Below, piece by piece: positions 15,775-24,649 of a stretch of DNA of 64,000 nt (position 1 is its first letter; every line of letters starts with the position of its first letter). The DNA lies in the IMG/VR virus record IMGVR_UViG_3300044633_000774, positions 30,655-94,654 of that record. One strand, written 5' to 3'. The DNA is from a virus. The notes under the pieces are model-generated. The model did no database searches and was not told where the DNA came from. It saw only the letters and a list, made by a program, of their open reading frames with translations. A program made the position numbers and the translations under genes.

Positions 15775-17694
15775 ATGACAAGAAAATCACCTGTTCTGGG
15801 CATAGACCTTGGAACTACAAATAGTTGCGTCGCAATTCTTGAAAACAATAAATCACGTGTAATTGAAAATAACGAAGGTGCTCGTACTACACCAAGTATC
15901 GTTGCCTACGGCGATGAAATCATTGTGGGGGCTAGTGCTAAACGCCAAGCAGTTACTAATCCAAAAAACACAATCTACGCCAGCAAACGACTAATTGGTC
16001 GTAAGTTTGACGAGCCAGCAGTACAAAAAGACATTGACCTAATGCCATACAAAATCGTTAAAAACGAAAATGGTGATGCATGGGTCGAAGTCAACGGTGA
16101 CAAACTAGCACCTCCACAAATTTCAGCAGAAGTTCTGCGCAAAATGAAATTAACAGCAGAAGACTATTTGGGTTACAGTGTAACGCAGGCAGTTATTACA
16201 GTACCTGCTTACTTCAATGACAGCCAACGTCAAGCAACTAAAGATGCAGGTCGTATTGCAGGCTTAGAAGTATTGCGTATTATCAACGAACCAACTGCGG
16301 CTGCACTAGCATTTGGTTGCGATAAAGGTGATAAAAAAGACCGTAAGATTGCTGTGTATGACCTAGGTGGTGGTACATTTGATATTAGTATTATTGAAAT
16401 CAGTGACATCGACGGTGAAAAACAATTTGAAGTATTGTCAACTAATGGTGATACATTCTTAGGCGGTGAAGACTTTGACCAACGTATTATGGAATACTTG
16501 GTAGACGAGTTTAAGAAAGAATCTGGCATTGACTTAAAACAAGACATGCTGGCCTTACAACGTCTTAAAGAATCAGCTGAGAAGGCTAAGATTGAATTGT
16601 CAAGTTCAACACAGACAGATGTAAACTTACCATACATTACTGCTGATGCTACTGGTCCTAAACACTTATCAGTTAAACTAACACGTAGCAAGTTTGAAGG
16701 TCTAGTTGAAGATTTAATCAAACGTTCAATTGATCCATGTAAGATTGCTGTTAAAGACTCTGGTATTAGCATTAGTGACATTGACGATGTTATCTTAGTC
16801 GGTGGTCAAACACGTATGCCTAAAGTACAAGAAGCTGTTGAAGCATTCTTTGGTAAGGCTCCACGTAAAGACGTTAACCCAGATGAAGCTGTAGCAGTCG
16901 GTGCGGCTATTCAAGGTGCTGTACTAGGCGGCGATAAAACTGATGTATTGTTACTAGACGTAACTCCACTATCATTGGGTATTGAAACAATGGGTGGTAT
17001 TATGACCAAGCTGATTAAGAAAAATACAACCATTCCTACCAAAGCAAGCCAAACATTCTCTACAGCAGAGGACAATCAACCAGCTGTTACTGTTATGGTA
17101 GCACAAGGTGAGCGTGAGTTTGTCAAAGACAATAAAGTACTTGGCCAGTTCAACTTAGAAGGTATCGAACCGCAACGTCGTGGTCAACCACAAATTGAAA
17201 TTACTCTTGACATTGATGCTAATGGTATCTTAAAAGTAAGTGCTAAAGATAAAGCAACTGGCAAAGAAAACAAGATTACTATCAAAGCTAACTCAGGTTT
17301 AACTGAAGAAGAAATTGATGCAATGGTACAGGATGCAGAAGTTAATGCCGATGCAGATAAAAAATTGCGTGAATTAGTTGATGCACGTAACCAAGCTGAA
17401 GCACAGGTTCACGATGTTAAGAAAACTGTAGAAGAAGCTGGTGACTCGGTAACTGCTGAACAACATACTGCAATCAATGATGCTATTGCCGCTGTAGAAG
17501 AAGCCATTAAAGGTGATGATGCAGAAGCAATTAAATCAGCAATGGTAAAATTAGCAGAACCAGTAGCACCAATCTACCAAGCTAAACAAGCACAAGAGTC
17601 AGCAACAGTTGAGCCGGGTCAGCAGACACCAACGGATGCGCAAGATGGTGTTGTGGATGCTGAATTCACAGAAGTTAACAAGGAGAGTAAATAA
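15775..17694 (+). CDS. dnaK: Chaperone DnaK (Hsp70)
   Basis: A full-length Hsp70 of 639 residues, essentially the E. coli length. The ATPase domain begins [17 protein letters not shown] and includes [24 protein letters not shown] and [11 protein letters not shown]. The substrate-binding domain ([13 protein letters not shown], then [16 protein letters not shown]) and a helical lid follow, with an acidic tail ending DAEFTEV instead of the host-type EEV-x-x-D. The ATG at 15775 after AAGGAGAAAT is chosen; the frame opens at 15718. It is coupled to hsp20. No dnaJ or grpE is in the window, so host cochaperones or none would be used. Confidence 0.97.
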   Translation: MTRKSPVLGIDLGTTNSCVAILENNKSRVIENNEGARTTPSIVAYGDEIIVGASAKRQAVTNPKNTIYASKRLIGRKFDEPAVQKDIDLMPYKIVKNENGDAWVEVNGDKLAPPQISAEVLRKMKLTAEDYLGYSVTQAVITVPAYFNDSQRQATKDAGRIAGLEVLRIINEPTAAALAFGCDKGDKKDRKIAVYDLGGGTFDISIIEISDIDGEKQFEVLSTNGDTFLGGEDFDQRIMEYLVDEFKKESGIDLKQDMLALQRLKESAEKAKIELSSSTQTDVNLPYITADATGPKHLSVKLTRSKFEGLVEDLIKRSIDPCKIAVKDSGISISDIDDVILVGGQTRMPKVQEAVEAFFGKAPRKDVNPDEAVAVGAAIQGAVLGGDKTDVLLLDVTPLSLGIETMGGIMTKLIKKNTTIPTKASQTFSTAEDNQPAVTVMVAQGEREFVKDNKVLGQFNLEGIEPQRRGQPQIEITLDIDANGILKVSAKDKATGKENKITIKANSGLTEEEIDAMVQDAEVNADADKKLRELVDARNQAEAQVHDVKKTVEEAGDSVTAEQHTAINDAIAAVEEAIKGDDAEAIKSAMVKLAEPVAPIYQAKQAQESATVEPGQQTPTDAQDGVVDAEFTEVNKESK

Positions 17695-18158
17695 TGAAAC
17701 AAGTTTACACAACCCTTGATATCCCTAGCATCTATAAATTTGCTATTGGCTTTGATGATTTGTTTGCACAACTGCAACACTTAGAGCAACGTGGTAAGGA
17801 CAGTGGCTACCCACCGTTTAATCTAATTAAACTAAACGAAAATAACTACGCTATTGAACTAGCAGTAGCTGGTTTTGCTGAAGACGAATTAGATGTAGAA
17901 ATCGAAAACGGTGAATTAGTTATCCGTGGCACTAACCGTGAAGTTAGCTTAGAAGAGGCATTTGAAGAATTACGCGAAAATCCAGTAGAGTACATTCATC
18001 GTGGTATCGCTGCTCGTGATTTTGTCAAACGTATCAAACTTGCTGAAGGAGTAGAAGTCAACTCAGCGCACGTTAAAAATGGCATCCTAACAGTTAAATT
18101 GGTTCAATTTATACCTGAGCCAGTTAGACAAAAGGTTGCAATTTCATTCGAAAAATAG
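17694..18158 (+). CDS. hsp20: Small heat-shock protein, Hsp20/IbpA type
   Basis: A 154-residue alpha-crystallin-domain holdase. The N-terminal FAIGFDDLFAQLQHLEQ matches the IbpA-type start. The domain includes YPPFNLIKLNENNYAIELAVAGF, ELVIRGTNRE, and the closing NGILTVKLVQFIPE. Hsp20s hold unfolding proteins for DnaK, and here it is translationally coupled to dnaK by TAATG, which makes a working pair likely. Hsp20 genes are common in T4-like cyanophages; coupling to dnaK is much less usual. Confidence 0.93.
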   Translation: MKQVYTTLDIPSIYKFAIGFDDLFAQLQHLEQRGKDSGYPPFNLIKLNENNYAIELAVAGFAEDELDVEIENGELVIRGTNREVSLEEAFEELRENPVEYIHRGIAARDFVKRIKLAEGVEVNSAHVKNGILTVKLVQFIPEPVRQKVAISFEK

Positions 18159-18164
18159 TATAAT
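18136..18164 (+). promoter_or_regulatory. Putative promoter TTGCAA-17-TATAAT for clpS
   Basis: TTGCAA at 18136-18141 and TATAAT at 18159-18164, 17-base spacer, overlapping the end of hsp20. Its transcript would begin close to the stable hairpin at 18174. Confidence 0.55.
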
Positions 18165-18173
18165 AACTATAAG

Positions 18174-18191
18174 GGTGGAGGAAACTCCACC
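18174..18191 (+). promoter_or_regulatory. GNRA-capped hairpin at the 5' end of the clpS leader
   Basis: GGTGGAG, GAAA tetraloop, CTCCACC: seven perfect pairs with no T-run after it, so not a typical terminator. It would sit at the very 5' end of the transcript from the promoter at 18136 and could stabilise it; alternatively it may shape hsp20 3' ends. Confidence 0.6.
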
Positions 18192-18221
18192 TATTATCAA
18201 CACAAATAGAGAGAAGCATAT

Positions 18222-18527
18222 ATGGGCAAAGCCGTAACCAGAGTAAAGCCACAGGTAAATATGGGTGTGAAAGAACCTCCTATGTTCAAAGTGCTGTATC
18301 TCAACGATAATGTAACTACTATGGAATTTGTTATTGAAAGCCTTATGGTAGTGTTCAATCATTCTGCCGACACAGCTTCAGAAATAACTAAAAAGATTCA
18401 TGATGAAGGGTCAGCCGCAGTAGCAGTTTTGCCCTACGAAATGGCAGAACAAAAAGGTGTAGAAGTTACACAGTTAGCTCGCACTAATGGATTTCCTTTG
18501 GTGATTAAACTAGAGCCAGATGCATGA
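18222..18527 (+). CDS. clpS: ClpS, N-end rule adaptor of ClpAP
   Basis: A 101-residue protein matching ClpS throughout. It has PPMFKVLYLNDNVTTMEFVIESL, where the D-N-x-T-T-M pocket binds N-degron residues, then HDEGSAAVAVLPYEMAEQK, which holds the region contacting ClpA. ClpS directs proteins with bulky N-terminal residues to ClpAP. A ClpP homologue is encoded 29 kb away in this window, but no ClpA is seen, so the host ATPase would be used. It is followed by an ATGA-overlapping nucleotidyltransferase. Confidence 0.93.
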   Translation: MGKAVTRVKPQVNMGVKEPPMFKVLYLNDNVTTMEFVIESLMVVFNHSADTASEITKKIHDEGSAAVAVLPYEMAEQKGVEVTQLARTNGFPLVIKLEPDA

Positions 18528-19003
18528 TCTTTAACAAAATCAAAGAACTCAAAGCCGATGGTAAAAAAATTGGCATAACCTTTAGTACCTTTGACATGTT
18601 GCACGCCGGGCATATAGCCATGCTAAGTGAAGCTAAAAATCACTGCGATTACCTAATTTGTGGCCTACAAACAGATCCAACTATCGACCGTCCTGATACT
18701 AAGAATAAACCTATTCAAAGTATTGTTGAACGTCAGATCCAATTAGCCGCGTGTCGTTATGTAGATGAAGTTGCAATCTATCAAACAGAACAAGACCTAA
18801 TTGACCTGTTATTAATATTGCCGTTAGATGTACGTATCCTAGGTGTAGAATATGAGCACAGTGAGTTTACCGGAAAAGCAGAATGTTTTGTGCGTGGCAT
18901 TGAACTAGTGTTTAATGGTCGCGATCACAGTTTCTCTAGTTCAAGTTTGCGTAAACGTGTAGCACATGCTGAAACTGTAAAATTATTGAAAGGTGACAAA
19001 TAA
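18524..19003 (+). CDS. Cytidylyltransferase-like nucleotidyltransferase
   Basis: A 159-residue protein of the TagD/RfaE nucleotidyltransferase family. The signature is FSTFDMLHAGHIAML, a variant of GTFDLLHxGH, and HSFSSSSLRKRV is the C-terminal phosphate-binding S-S-(T/S)-x-x-R motif. These enzymes join CTP or ATP to a phosphorylated alcohol or sugar, for example glycerol-3-phosphate. The first Gly of the usual motif is Ser here. It overlaps clpS by 4 bases (ATGA) and the exonuclease by one base. Substrate unknown; similar genes occur in marine phages. Confidence 0.8.
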   Translation: MIFNKIKELKADGKKIGITFSTFDMLHAGHIAMLSEAKNHCDYLICGLQTDPTIDRPDTKNKPIQSIVERQIQLAACRYVDEVAIYQTEQDLIDLLLILPLDVRILGVEYEHSEFTGKAECFVRGIELVFNGRDHSFSSSSLRKRVAHAETVKLLKGDK

Positions 19004-19539
19004 TGTCCGATATAATGATCGATTTGGAAACTTTGTCAACCCGCCCAGATGCTACTATCTGTACATTTGGTGCTTGCAAGTTTAGTCCTTACAATCAAAA
19101 TGACATTGTAGACGGTATCTACTTCCGTATTGACATCGATGAGCAAATCACCTTAGGGCGTCACGTTGATGATAATACTATTGCTTGGTGGGGTAATCAA
19201 GCAGAAGATGTCCGTGAAGAAGCACTTGGTGAAGGTAATCGTATCTCGTTAGAACAGTTTTCAAAAGAATTAAATAGATTTATAGTAGGGGCAGATAATA
19301 TCTGGGCACAGGGTCCTGTGTTTGACATTGTTATTTTAGAGAACCTATATCGTCAGATGGGCTTACCATGTCCGTGGCAGTTTTGGCAGATTCGAGACAG
19401 TCGCACCTTATTAAGTAGTCTAGGTGACCCACGTGAAAAGAACAAAGCAGGCCTACACAATGCATTAGAAGACGCAGTAAGTCAAGCACAGGCAGTACAA
19501 TATGTGTACAAACAAGCAGGCATTACGGAGAAAAGATAA
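19003..19539 (+). CDS. DEDD-family 3'-5' exonuclease
   Basis: A 178-residue exonuclease beginning MSDIMIDLETLSTRPDA, whose D-x-E pair is motif I. WAQGPVFDIVILENLY gives the second Asp region and HNALEDAVSQAQAV the final H-x-x-x-x-D motif, so it is of the DEDDh type. It resembles T4 DexA and Rv2179c-like exoribonucleases. It could degrade host or phage DNA or RNA ends. It is coupled to the nucleotidyltransferase by TAATG and the next gene starts with no gap. Confidence 0.85.
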   Translation: MSDIMIDLETLSTRPDATICTFGACKFSPYNQNDIVDGIYFRIDIDEQITLGRHVDDNTIAWWGNQAEDVREEALGEGNRISLEQFSKELNRFIVGADNIWAQGPVFDIVILENLYRQMGLPCPWQFWQIRDSRTLLSSLGDPREKNKAGLHNALEDAVSQAQAVQYVYKQAGITEKR

Positions 19540-19866
19540 ATGGAAATTATATTCGGTAAAGAAAATGCAGGAAAACTCCGAGAAAAATACACAGTACTAG
19601 ATCTAGAAACAATAGATGTCGAAGGCCAACCATTGGCAGTATTTTGTGTTATACCTGCAGATAAAATAACGCTAACTGACATGCCACAATTAGAATCGTG
19701 GGTTAAATTACATCATGAGTTTATTAACGGATACCAGTCTAAACAGTATAGTTACTGTCGAGATGCTGCTAATTATCTAATAGGTAAATTTGGTGGTGAG
19801 GTAGATACATTTTACGAAGAAATTATCAGACGTATTAACGAAGCAGAAGCAGTAGTATCCGACTAA
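19540..19866 (+). CDS. Hypothetical protein behind exonuclease
   Basis: A 108-residue protein that begins at the base after the exonuclease stop. It includes KYTVLDLETIDVEGQPLAVF near residue 20 and a helical C-terminal half (DAANYLIGKFGGEVDTFYEEI). The Leu-Glu-Thr stretch only superficially resembles an exonuclease motif, and no other catalytic residues follow. Last gene before a terminator; function unknown. Confidence 0.6.
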   Translation: MEIIFGKENAGKLREKYTVLDLETIDVEGQPLAVFCVIPADKITLTDMPQLESWVKLHHEFINGYQSKQYSYCRDAANYLIGKFGGEVDTFYEEIIRRINEAEAVVSD

Positions 19867-19902
19867 AACGGTTAAGTAATAATACACTATAATTTATCAA
19901 TG

Positions 19903-19935
19903 AGCCCCCGTTAAATAATACTAACAGGGGCTTTC
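19903..19935 (+). terminator. Terminator-like hairpin before the curli block
   Basis: AGCCCCCGTT and AACAGGGGCT form a stem with one mismatch around an AT-rich loop, followed by TTTC. It separates the chaperone/nuclease operon from csgF. Confidence 0.6.
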
Positions 19936-19937
19936 AC

Positions 19938-20435
19938 ATGATTAAATCTATGTTCTACAATCTTTTAATGGTCGTCGTGCTAACTGCTGGCGCTAATATT
20001 GCGCAGGCCGCAGAAATGGTACACACCTTTAATAGTCCGGCATTTCACGGACAAGGATTTGGTATACATGCCCTTACGATTAAACAATTAGAGGATCAAG
20101 CAAAAGACAAGCGCGAATCTGCCGCAGAAGCTATTCGAGATAAAGCAGAATCTGCTGCACTTAATACTCCGCAGGCACGCTTTATTGCTAATCTGGAATC
20201 AAGAATTTATAGTCAGTTGGCTAAACAACTAACTGACAGTATGTTTGGAGAAGGTGCTACTTGTACTACAGCGGGTGTAGTATGCGGTAATATTCCAAAC
20301 TTAGGCGGAAATAGTATTCAATGGAGTTTGGGTGCAGGTAATGATAATGGGTTAATTATCATCACTATACAGGACCTAGCTAACGTTAATAATATTACAA
20401 CAATGAAAGTGCCTGCAGGCTCATTTTATTTTTAA
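19938..20435 (+). CDS. csgF: Curli assembly factor CsgF homologue
   Basis: A 165-residue secreted protein with a signal peptide (LLMVVVLTAGANIAQAA). The mature start MVHTFNSPAFHGQGFG matches the CsgF N-terminus, which inserts into the CsgG pore, and the end has an IQDLANVNNITTMKVPAGSF beta segment. CsgF anchors the nucleator at the cell surface during curli secretion. Two cysteines (GATCTTAGVVCG) are not usual in enterobacterial CsgF. It is directly upstream of csgG, as expected. Confidence 0.85.
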   Translation: MIKSMFYNLLMVVVLTAGANIAQAAEMVHTFNSPAFHGQGFGIHALTIKQLEDQAKDKRESAAEAIRDKAESAALNTPQARFIANLESRIYSQLAKQLTDSMFGEGATCTTAGVVCGNIPNLGGNSIQWSLGAGNDNGLIIITIQDLANVNNITTMKVPAGSFYF

Positions 20436-20444
20436 GGAATATAC

Positions 20445-21311
20445 ATGAATAAAACACTTATATCCTTATTAATAACCGCACTGTTAACAGGATGTGCAAC
20501 AAGTAGTGCTATCCGTGAACAAATAACAAGTGAGCAATTTGATAAACCTGAGATAGTACGTGAAACATACTTTACTAAACCAGAGAATAAGGTATTACCT
20601 CCGAGCGGCGGCCCCGTTCCGGTAGCAGTATATAGTTTCTTAGATAAAACCGGACAGCGTAAAAATGTACCCAACGTGGCTAGTTTTAGTACAGCAGTAT
20701 CGCAAGGTGCAGAAGCATACCTAATTGGCGCCCTACAAGATGTAGGCGACCAACGTTGGTTTACTGTGTTAGAACGTGTAGGGTTAGACAATTTGATTAA
20801 AGAACGTCAGATGATTCGTCAGATGCGTGAACAATATCAAGGTCGTGAAGCTAAGGCATTACCACCAATGATGTTTGCTGGTGTTATTGTTGAAGGAAGT
20901 ATAACAGGCTACGATAGTAACCTGCTTACGGGTGGTAGTGGTGTTCGTATACTAGGTATTGGCGCACAAACGCAATACCAAAGTGATACAGTAACGGTTA
21001 CATTAAGAACAGTAAGTGTTAATACAGGTGAAGTATTAACAACTGTAACAGTTACTAAAACAGTATTAAGCTACATGGACAAACTTGGTGTATTAAAGTT
21101 TGTTGAAGAAGGCACAAAAGCCGTCGAAGCTGAAACTGGTATGAGTATCAATGAAAGTATCAATAAAGCAACAAGCCTAGCAGTAAAAGCGGCCGTGATT
21201 GCTACTATTCGAGAAGGGGTTCGTAAAGGGCATTGGTCTTACAAAGAAGAACCTAAGCCTGTAGTACAAACAGATGGTATAACATACCCGCTGTTAGAAA
21301 CAATAAAATAA
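20445..21311 (+). CDS. csgG: Curli secretion channel CsgG
   Basis: A 288-residue outer-membrane lipoprotein. The signal peptide ends in the lipobox LLTGCATS, Cys at residue 17. The CsgG domain follows: VPVAVYSFLDKTGQRK, RWFTVLERVGLDNLIKERQMI, FAGVIVEGSITGYDSN and the pore-forming strands TVTVTLRTVSVNTGEVL. CsgG forms a nonameric pore that exports unfolded curlin. It lies 9 bases after csgF and before curlin-repeat genes. CsgG homologues are known in some marine myophages; the fuller cluster here is notable. No CsgE is present. Confidence 0.95.
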   Translation: MNKTLISLLITALLTGCATSSAIREQITSEQFDKPEIVRETYFTKPENKVLPPSGGPVPVAVYSFLDKTGQRKNVPNVASFSTAVSQGAEAYLIGALQDVGDQRWFTVLERVGLDNLIKERQMIRQMREQYQGREAKALPPMMFAGVIVEGSITGYDSNLLTGGSGVRILGIGAQTQYQSDTVTVTLRTVSVNTGEVLTTVTVTKTVLSYMDKLGVLKFVEEGTKAVEAETGMSINESINKATSLAVKAAVIATIREGVRKGHWSYKEEPKPVVQTDGITYPLLETIK

Positions 21312-21344
21312 TAATAGGATTTTAAAAATCCAAGGAGCACGACG

Positions 21345-22130
21345 ATGAAATATAATTTAAAAGCAACAGTAAGTATGATGTTTTTAGCGTTATCAACATC
21401 ATTGATGGCCGCAGGTCCAACAGGACCTAACCGTGTTTACATTGAACAATTAGGTAGCACCAATATTGTTACAATTGAACAAGTCGGCGGCACAAACGAT
21501 GTTGGTGGTATTGCTGGTAGTGTAGCAGTTGACGCAACAGGTCTAAGTACATTAACAGTAACAGCACCTAGTACAAGTAATTATGCTACAATTAACGGTA
21601 GCAATAACGGTGTTACTATTACACAAACCGGCGATGATAACCAATCACAGTACAACATCAAAGGTGGAAATAATAGCTTTACAAGTACTCTAACTGGTGA
21701 CGGTAATCAAAGCAAACTTACAATCGGTGATACTAACACTAATGGTATGCGTAATACTGTTACTGAAACTGTTACTGGTAGTACTAATATGTTGATTACT
21801 AATATTGTTGGTAGTGATAATGCATTATCAACTACTATTAACGGTGGTAGTAACCAATTGACCACTACTGTAACTACTAGCAACGCTGATATTACCAACA
21901 CTATTAGTGGTAGTAACAACATATTCAATATACAACAAATTGATGCTGCAGGTAGTGCTGGTCATAGTTTAGTTACCTCAACTACAGGTGATTTTAACAG
22001 TATTACTACACAGCAACAAGGTACAAATGATACTACATTTAATATCAGCACAACCGGTAATAATAATACAATTACTGTTCGTTCGAGTAGCGGCGCTATA
22101 GTAAGTCCAGTATCAGCAATAGTGAGATAG
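21345..22130 (+). CDS. Curlin-repeat (CsgA/CsgB-like) amyloid protein
   Basis: A 261-residue secreted protein with a signal peptide (MMFLALSTSLMAAG). The mature part is made of about 20-residue repeats with the curlin pattern, e.g. VYIEQLGSTNIVTIEQVGG, GVTITQTGDDNQSQYNIKG and STLTGDGNQSKLTIGD. Repeats of S/T-x-x-Q-x-G-x-x-N-x-x-x-x-x-Q build stacked beta-strand amyloid. It is the expected cargo of the CsgG channel upstream. Q-rich strands are stronger in the first half; the second is Thr/Asn-rich. Whether it is major subunit or nucleator cannot be told. Confidence 0.85.
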   Translation: MKYNLKATVSMMFLALSTSLMAAGPTGPNRVYIEQLGSTNIVTIEQVGGTNDVGGIAGSVAVDATGLSTLTVTAPSTSNYATINGSNNGVTITQTGDDNQSQYNIKGGNNSFTSTLTGDGNQSKLTIGDTNTNGMRNTVTETVTGSTNMLITNIVGSDNALSTTINGGSNQLTTTVTTSNADITNTISGSNNIFNIQQIDAAGSAGHSLVTSTTGDFNSITTQQQGTNDTTFNISTTGNNNTITVRSSSGAIVSPVSAIVR

Positions 22131-22133
22131 TCA

Positions 22134-23222
22134 ATGAAACTATTGCTTGCAATAGCATGCTTAGTAGCAGTTACTAACGCATGGGCGGGCATTGGGACAG
22201 TAAGCGATACTAAAGGTACCGCTTGCTCAATAGAGCGTGCTAAACAGACCCTGCCTGGTAATAAAGGTGCCGCCATAGAAAGTATGGATACCTATGTTAC
22301 AGGCGGCTGTGTTAGCAACATTACATTTAAAGATGACACCAAAGTAAAAATAACAGAAAACAGTCGACTAATGATAGACGACTTTGTTTTTGATCCTAAA
22401 AAATCCGATGCAGGCAAGCTAGCTCTTAAAGTAGGTATGGGCACAGTACGTTATGCCAGTGGACAAATTGCTAAAAATAATCCACAACGAGTAGACATTA
22501 AAACCCCCACAGCATCAATTGCTGTTCGAGGTACAGACTTTAACATGACTGTAGACGAAGCAGGGCAGAGTCTAGTAATTCTTGTACCTAGCTGTAAAGA
22601 AGGCGAAAAGATCAAAGAATACGAGCTAGAAGAAAACTTATGTAAAGTAGGCAAGATTGAAGTCAGTACACTTGCTGGCATAGTTACCCTAGACAAAGCA
22701 TTTGAAGGTACCTATGTAACCAGTGCTAACATGATGCCTAGTCCTCCGGTTATTATTAATACAGTTGAAGGTAAGATTGGCAACAGTCTTATTATTGCTC
22801 GCCCGCCAGAAATTATTCGAGCTAGTAAAGACGCGGCAAAAAGTAAACGCGAACTAGAACAAGAAGAATTGGAAGCTATACAGGTCAGTCAAATGTCACA
22901 GCGTATGGACAACGAACCCGACGCTAAGGCTGTGGTACTACCTTACAGTTTCGATAGCGGCAAAACCGGTTGTAATCCAACAACTAATATCTGTGTGAGA
23001 TGGGAACGACCCGACGGTGATACTATTCAAGCACGTGGTCGAGGCGTTGCGTTCCGCCAAAGCGAAGATCACTATGCTGAAGTTAAAACACAGGGCTACG
23101 AAAGTAATACTTCGATTGAAATTACACATGATGACAACATAGCTTCGGCTATAATTGGTTCGGGTGATCCGGGTGGTAATGTAGTGCGTATTAAACAGAA
23201 TTCTGGAGTGTTACGCAGATGA
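22134..23222 (+). CDS. Secreted FecR-domain protein
   Basis: A 362-residue protein with a signal peptide (LLLAIACLVAVTNAWAG). Residues 50-150 form a FecR domain: NITFKDDTKVKITENSRLMI, then IKTPTASIAVRGTDFNMTV, which is the hallmark T-P-x-a-x-x-v-R-G-T motif. FecR domains outside iron signalling occur in secreted proteins near curli or adhesin genes. The remainder is charged and helical, then beta-rich. It overlaps the next gene by 4 bases and lies 3 bases after the curlin gene, so it is part of the curli operon. Likely a periplasmic or surface assembly partner (inference). Confidence 0.8.
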   Translation: MKLLLAIACLVAVTNAWAGIGTVSDTKGTACSIERAKQTLPGNKGAAIESMDTYVTGGCVSNITFKDDTKVKITENSRLMIDDFVFDPKKSDAGKLALKVGMGTVRYASGQIAKNNPQRVDIKTPTASIAVRGTDFNMTVDEAGQSLVILVPSCKEGEKIKEYELEENLCKVGKIEVSTLAGIVTLDKAFEGTYVTSANMMPSPPVIINTVEGKIGNSLIIARPPEIIRASKDAAKSKRELEQEELEAIQVSQMSQRMDNEPDAKAVVLPYSFDSGKTGCNPTTNICVRWERPDGDTIQARGRGVAFRQSEDHYAEVKTQGYESNTSIEITHDDNIASAIIGSGDPGGNVVRIKQNSGVLRR

Positions 23223-24574
23223 GATTAATTGCACTTGTTATGTTATTCATATGTAATAATGCTCTGGCCCAGTTGGGGTTTGAGTCTGGCAATTTAACTG
23301 GCTGGACCGCAAGCGGCGGTGATGTTACAGTATTGGGCACTACCAGTGTCAGTCCCGGTGGCGGAAAGAATTGGACAGTGAATCCTTATGGTACAAAGAT
23401 GGGTCGTCTTCAACCCACAGGCAGTGTGCAGTTCAATACGGCCACTACTCAGTTAGGATTAACTTCAGTAGAAAATACAGCCATAAGAAACTACTTAACA
23501 TTTCAAAGTCAAAATGGAGGTGGTGGTAATGCTACTCCTACTAATGCTTCTTGGATCAAACGAGAAATATCTCTACAAGCAGGAACCACATATACATTTG
23601 GTTGGAATTATTTAAGTACGGACTATACACCCTTTAATGACGGCAGTATGATGACTCTGACACATGCTACCAATGGTGGTATTACTCCTAACTTAAACAA
23701 CAGTCAACAACGCTATGCTCTACTGGGATTTACTAATCCTGGTACAGGTAACTATGCTACAGGTTCTTATGGTTCAACTGGGTGGCAACAGGCTCGCTTT
23801 ACAGTGCCAGAAACTGGTACGTACATATTAGGATTTGCCTCATTTAATCTTGGTGATACAGCACTAAGCCCGATGTTGTTTATAGATGAAATTCAGGGCA
23901 CTACTGCATTGAATGGGCAGACATTTGGTGCTGTGGCTCCTAATGCCGGGTCTACTGCTCCACCTGCAGAACCAGTTGCTCCTAGTTTATGTTGTGGCGG
24001 TAGTTCAGCCGCCTTTTCTATAGACGTTGAAAAATCAGCTTCTATGCAGGCCTTTATCAATAGGACAACACAGGACAGTCAGGTGTACATTGAACAGATA
24101 GGCAACAACAATACCATTGTGGTAAATCAAACCGGCACAAGAAATAACTATGTTGACTACTACGGAAATGGTAGTTCAAATACAGTTGATATAACCCAAT
24201 CTGGTACAGCGTCAACTGTTGCAAACTATACCGATTTAAATATTCTCGGTAACAATAATAACGTTGATGTTATCCAGCAGAGTACAGGCGGCGCCAAGGG
24301 TGTATACGCGACAGTTAACAATAATGCTAATACAGTCTCGGTCTTGCAGAAAGACGCAGGCAATCACCACTTAGATTTGACAGTAAGTGGCGGTAATAAG
24401 ACAGTAGACATAACTCAACAGGGCAGTGCTGCACACATGGCTGACATTACTCTAAGTGGAGCAGGTGCTAGAAGTTTAAACTTAAATCAGCAAGGTACAG
24501 TGCAACAGTTTTACAGTATTAATAGTAGTTGCGCTAGTGCCTGTCAGGCAATAACTGTAATACAAGGGCAATAA
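23219..24574 (+). CDS. Surface protein fused to C-terminal curlin repeats
   Basis: A 451-residue secreted protein (signal ALVMLFICNNALAQ). Residues 18-240 form a beta-sandwich-like module starting FESGNLTGWTASGG, a pattern seen in carbohydrate-binding or exosortase-type surface proteins. The tail from about 280 consists of curlin repeats (VYIEQIGNNNTIVVNQTG; NTVDITQSGTASTV; KTVDITQQGSAAHM). It could cap, nucleate or decorate the amyloid made by the 21345 gene. It has an unusual LCCGG pair of cysteines. Fusion of a sandwich domain to curlin repeats is not standard for CsgB. Confidence 0.75.
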   Translation: MRLIALVMLFICNNALAQLGFESGNLTGWTASGGDVTVLGTTSVSPGGGKNWTVNPYGTKMGRLQPTGSVQFNTATTQLGLTSVENTAIRNYLTFQSQNGGGGNATPTNASWIKREISLQAGTTYTFGWNYLSTDYTPFNDGSMMTLTHATNGGITPNLNNSQQRYALLGFTNPGTGNYATGSYGSTGWQQARFTVPETGTYILGFASFNLGDTALSPMLFIDEIQGTTALNGQTFGAVAPNAGSTAPPAEPVAPSLCCGGSSAAFSIDVEKSASMQAFINRTTQDSQVYIEQIGNNNTIVVNQTGTRNNYVDYYGNGSSNTVDITQSGTASTVANYTDLNILGNNNNVDVIQQSTGGAKGVYATVNNNANTVSVLQKDAGNHHLDLTVSGGNKTVDITQQGSAAHMADITLSGAGARSLNLNQQGTVQQFYSINSSCASACQAITVIQGQ

Positions 24575-24649
24575 CAGCAGAATCGATACTGTAACGGTAT
24601 TAATAACTGTTGTATTTTTACAACAATGTTATCAAAAAACAACAAAAGG

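Noticed and set aside
15640-15775. Heat-shock sigma32 promoter for dnaK
   Set aside because: No CTTGAA/CCCCAT-like pair is present; the promoter is sigma70-like.
16230-16781. 183-residue minus-strand frame inside dnaK
   Set aside because: Antisense shadow of a strongly conserved gene with no supporting motif.
19540-19866. Second exonuclease after the DEDD enzyme
   Set aside because: The LDLET stretch resembles motif I, but no further catalytic residues follow.
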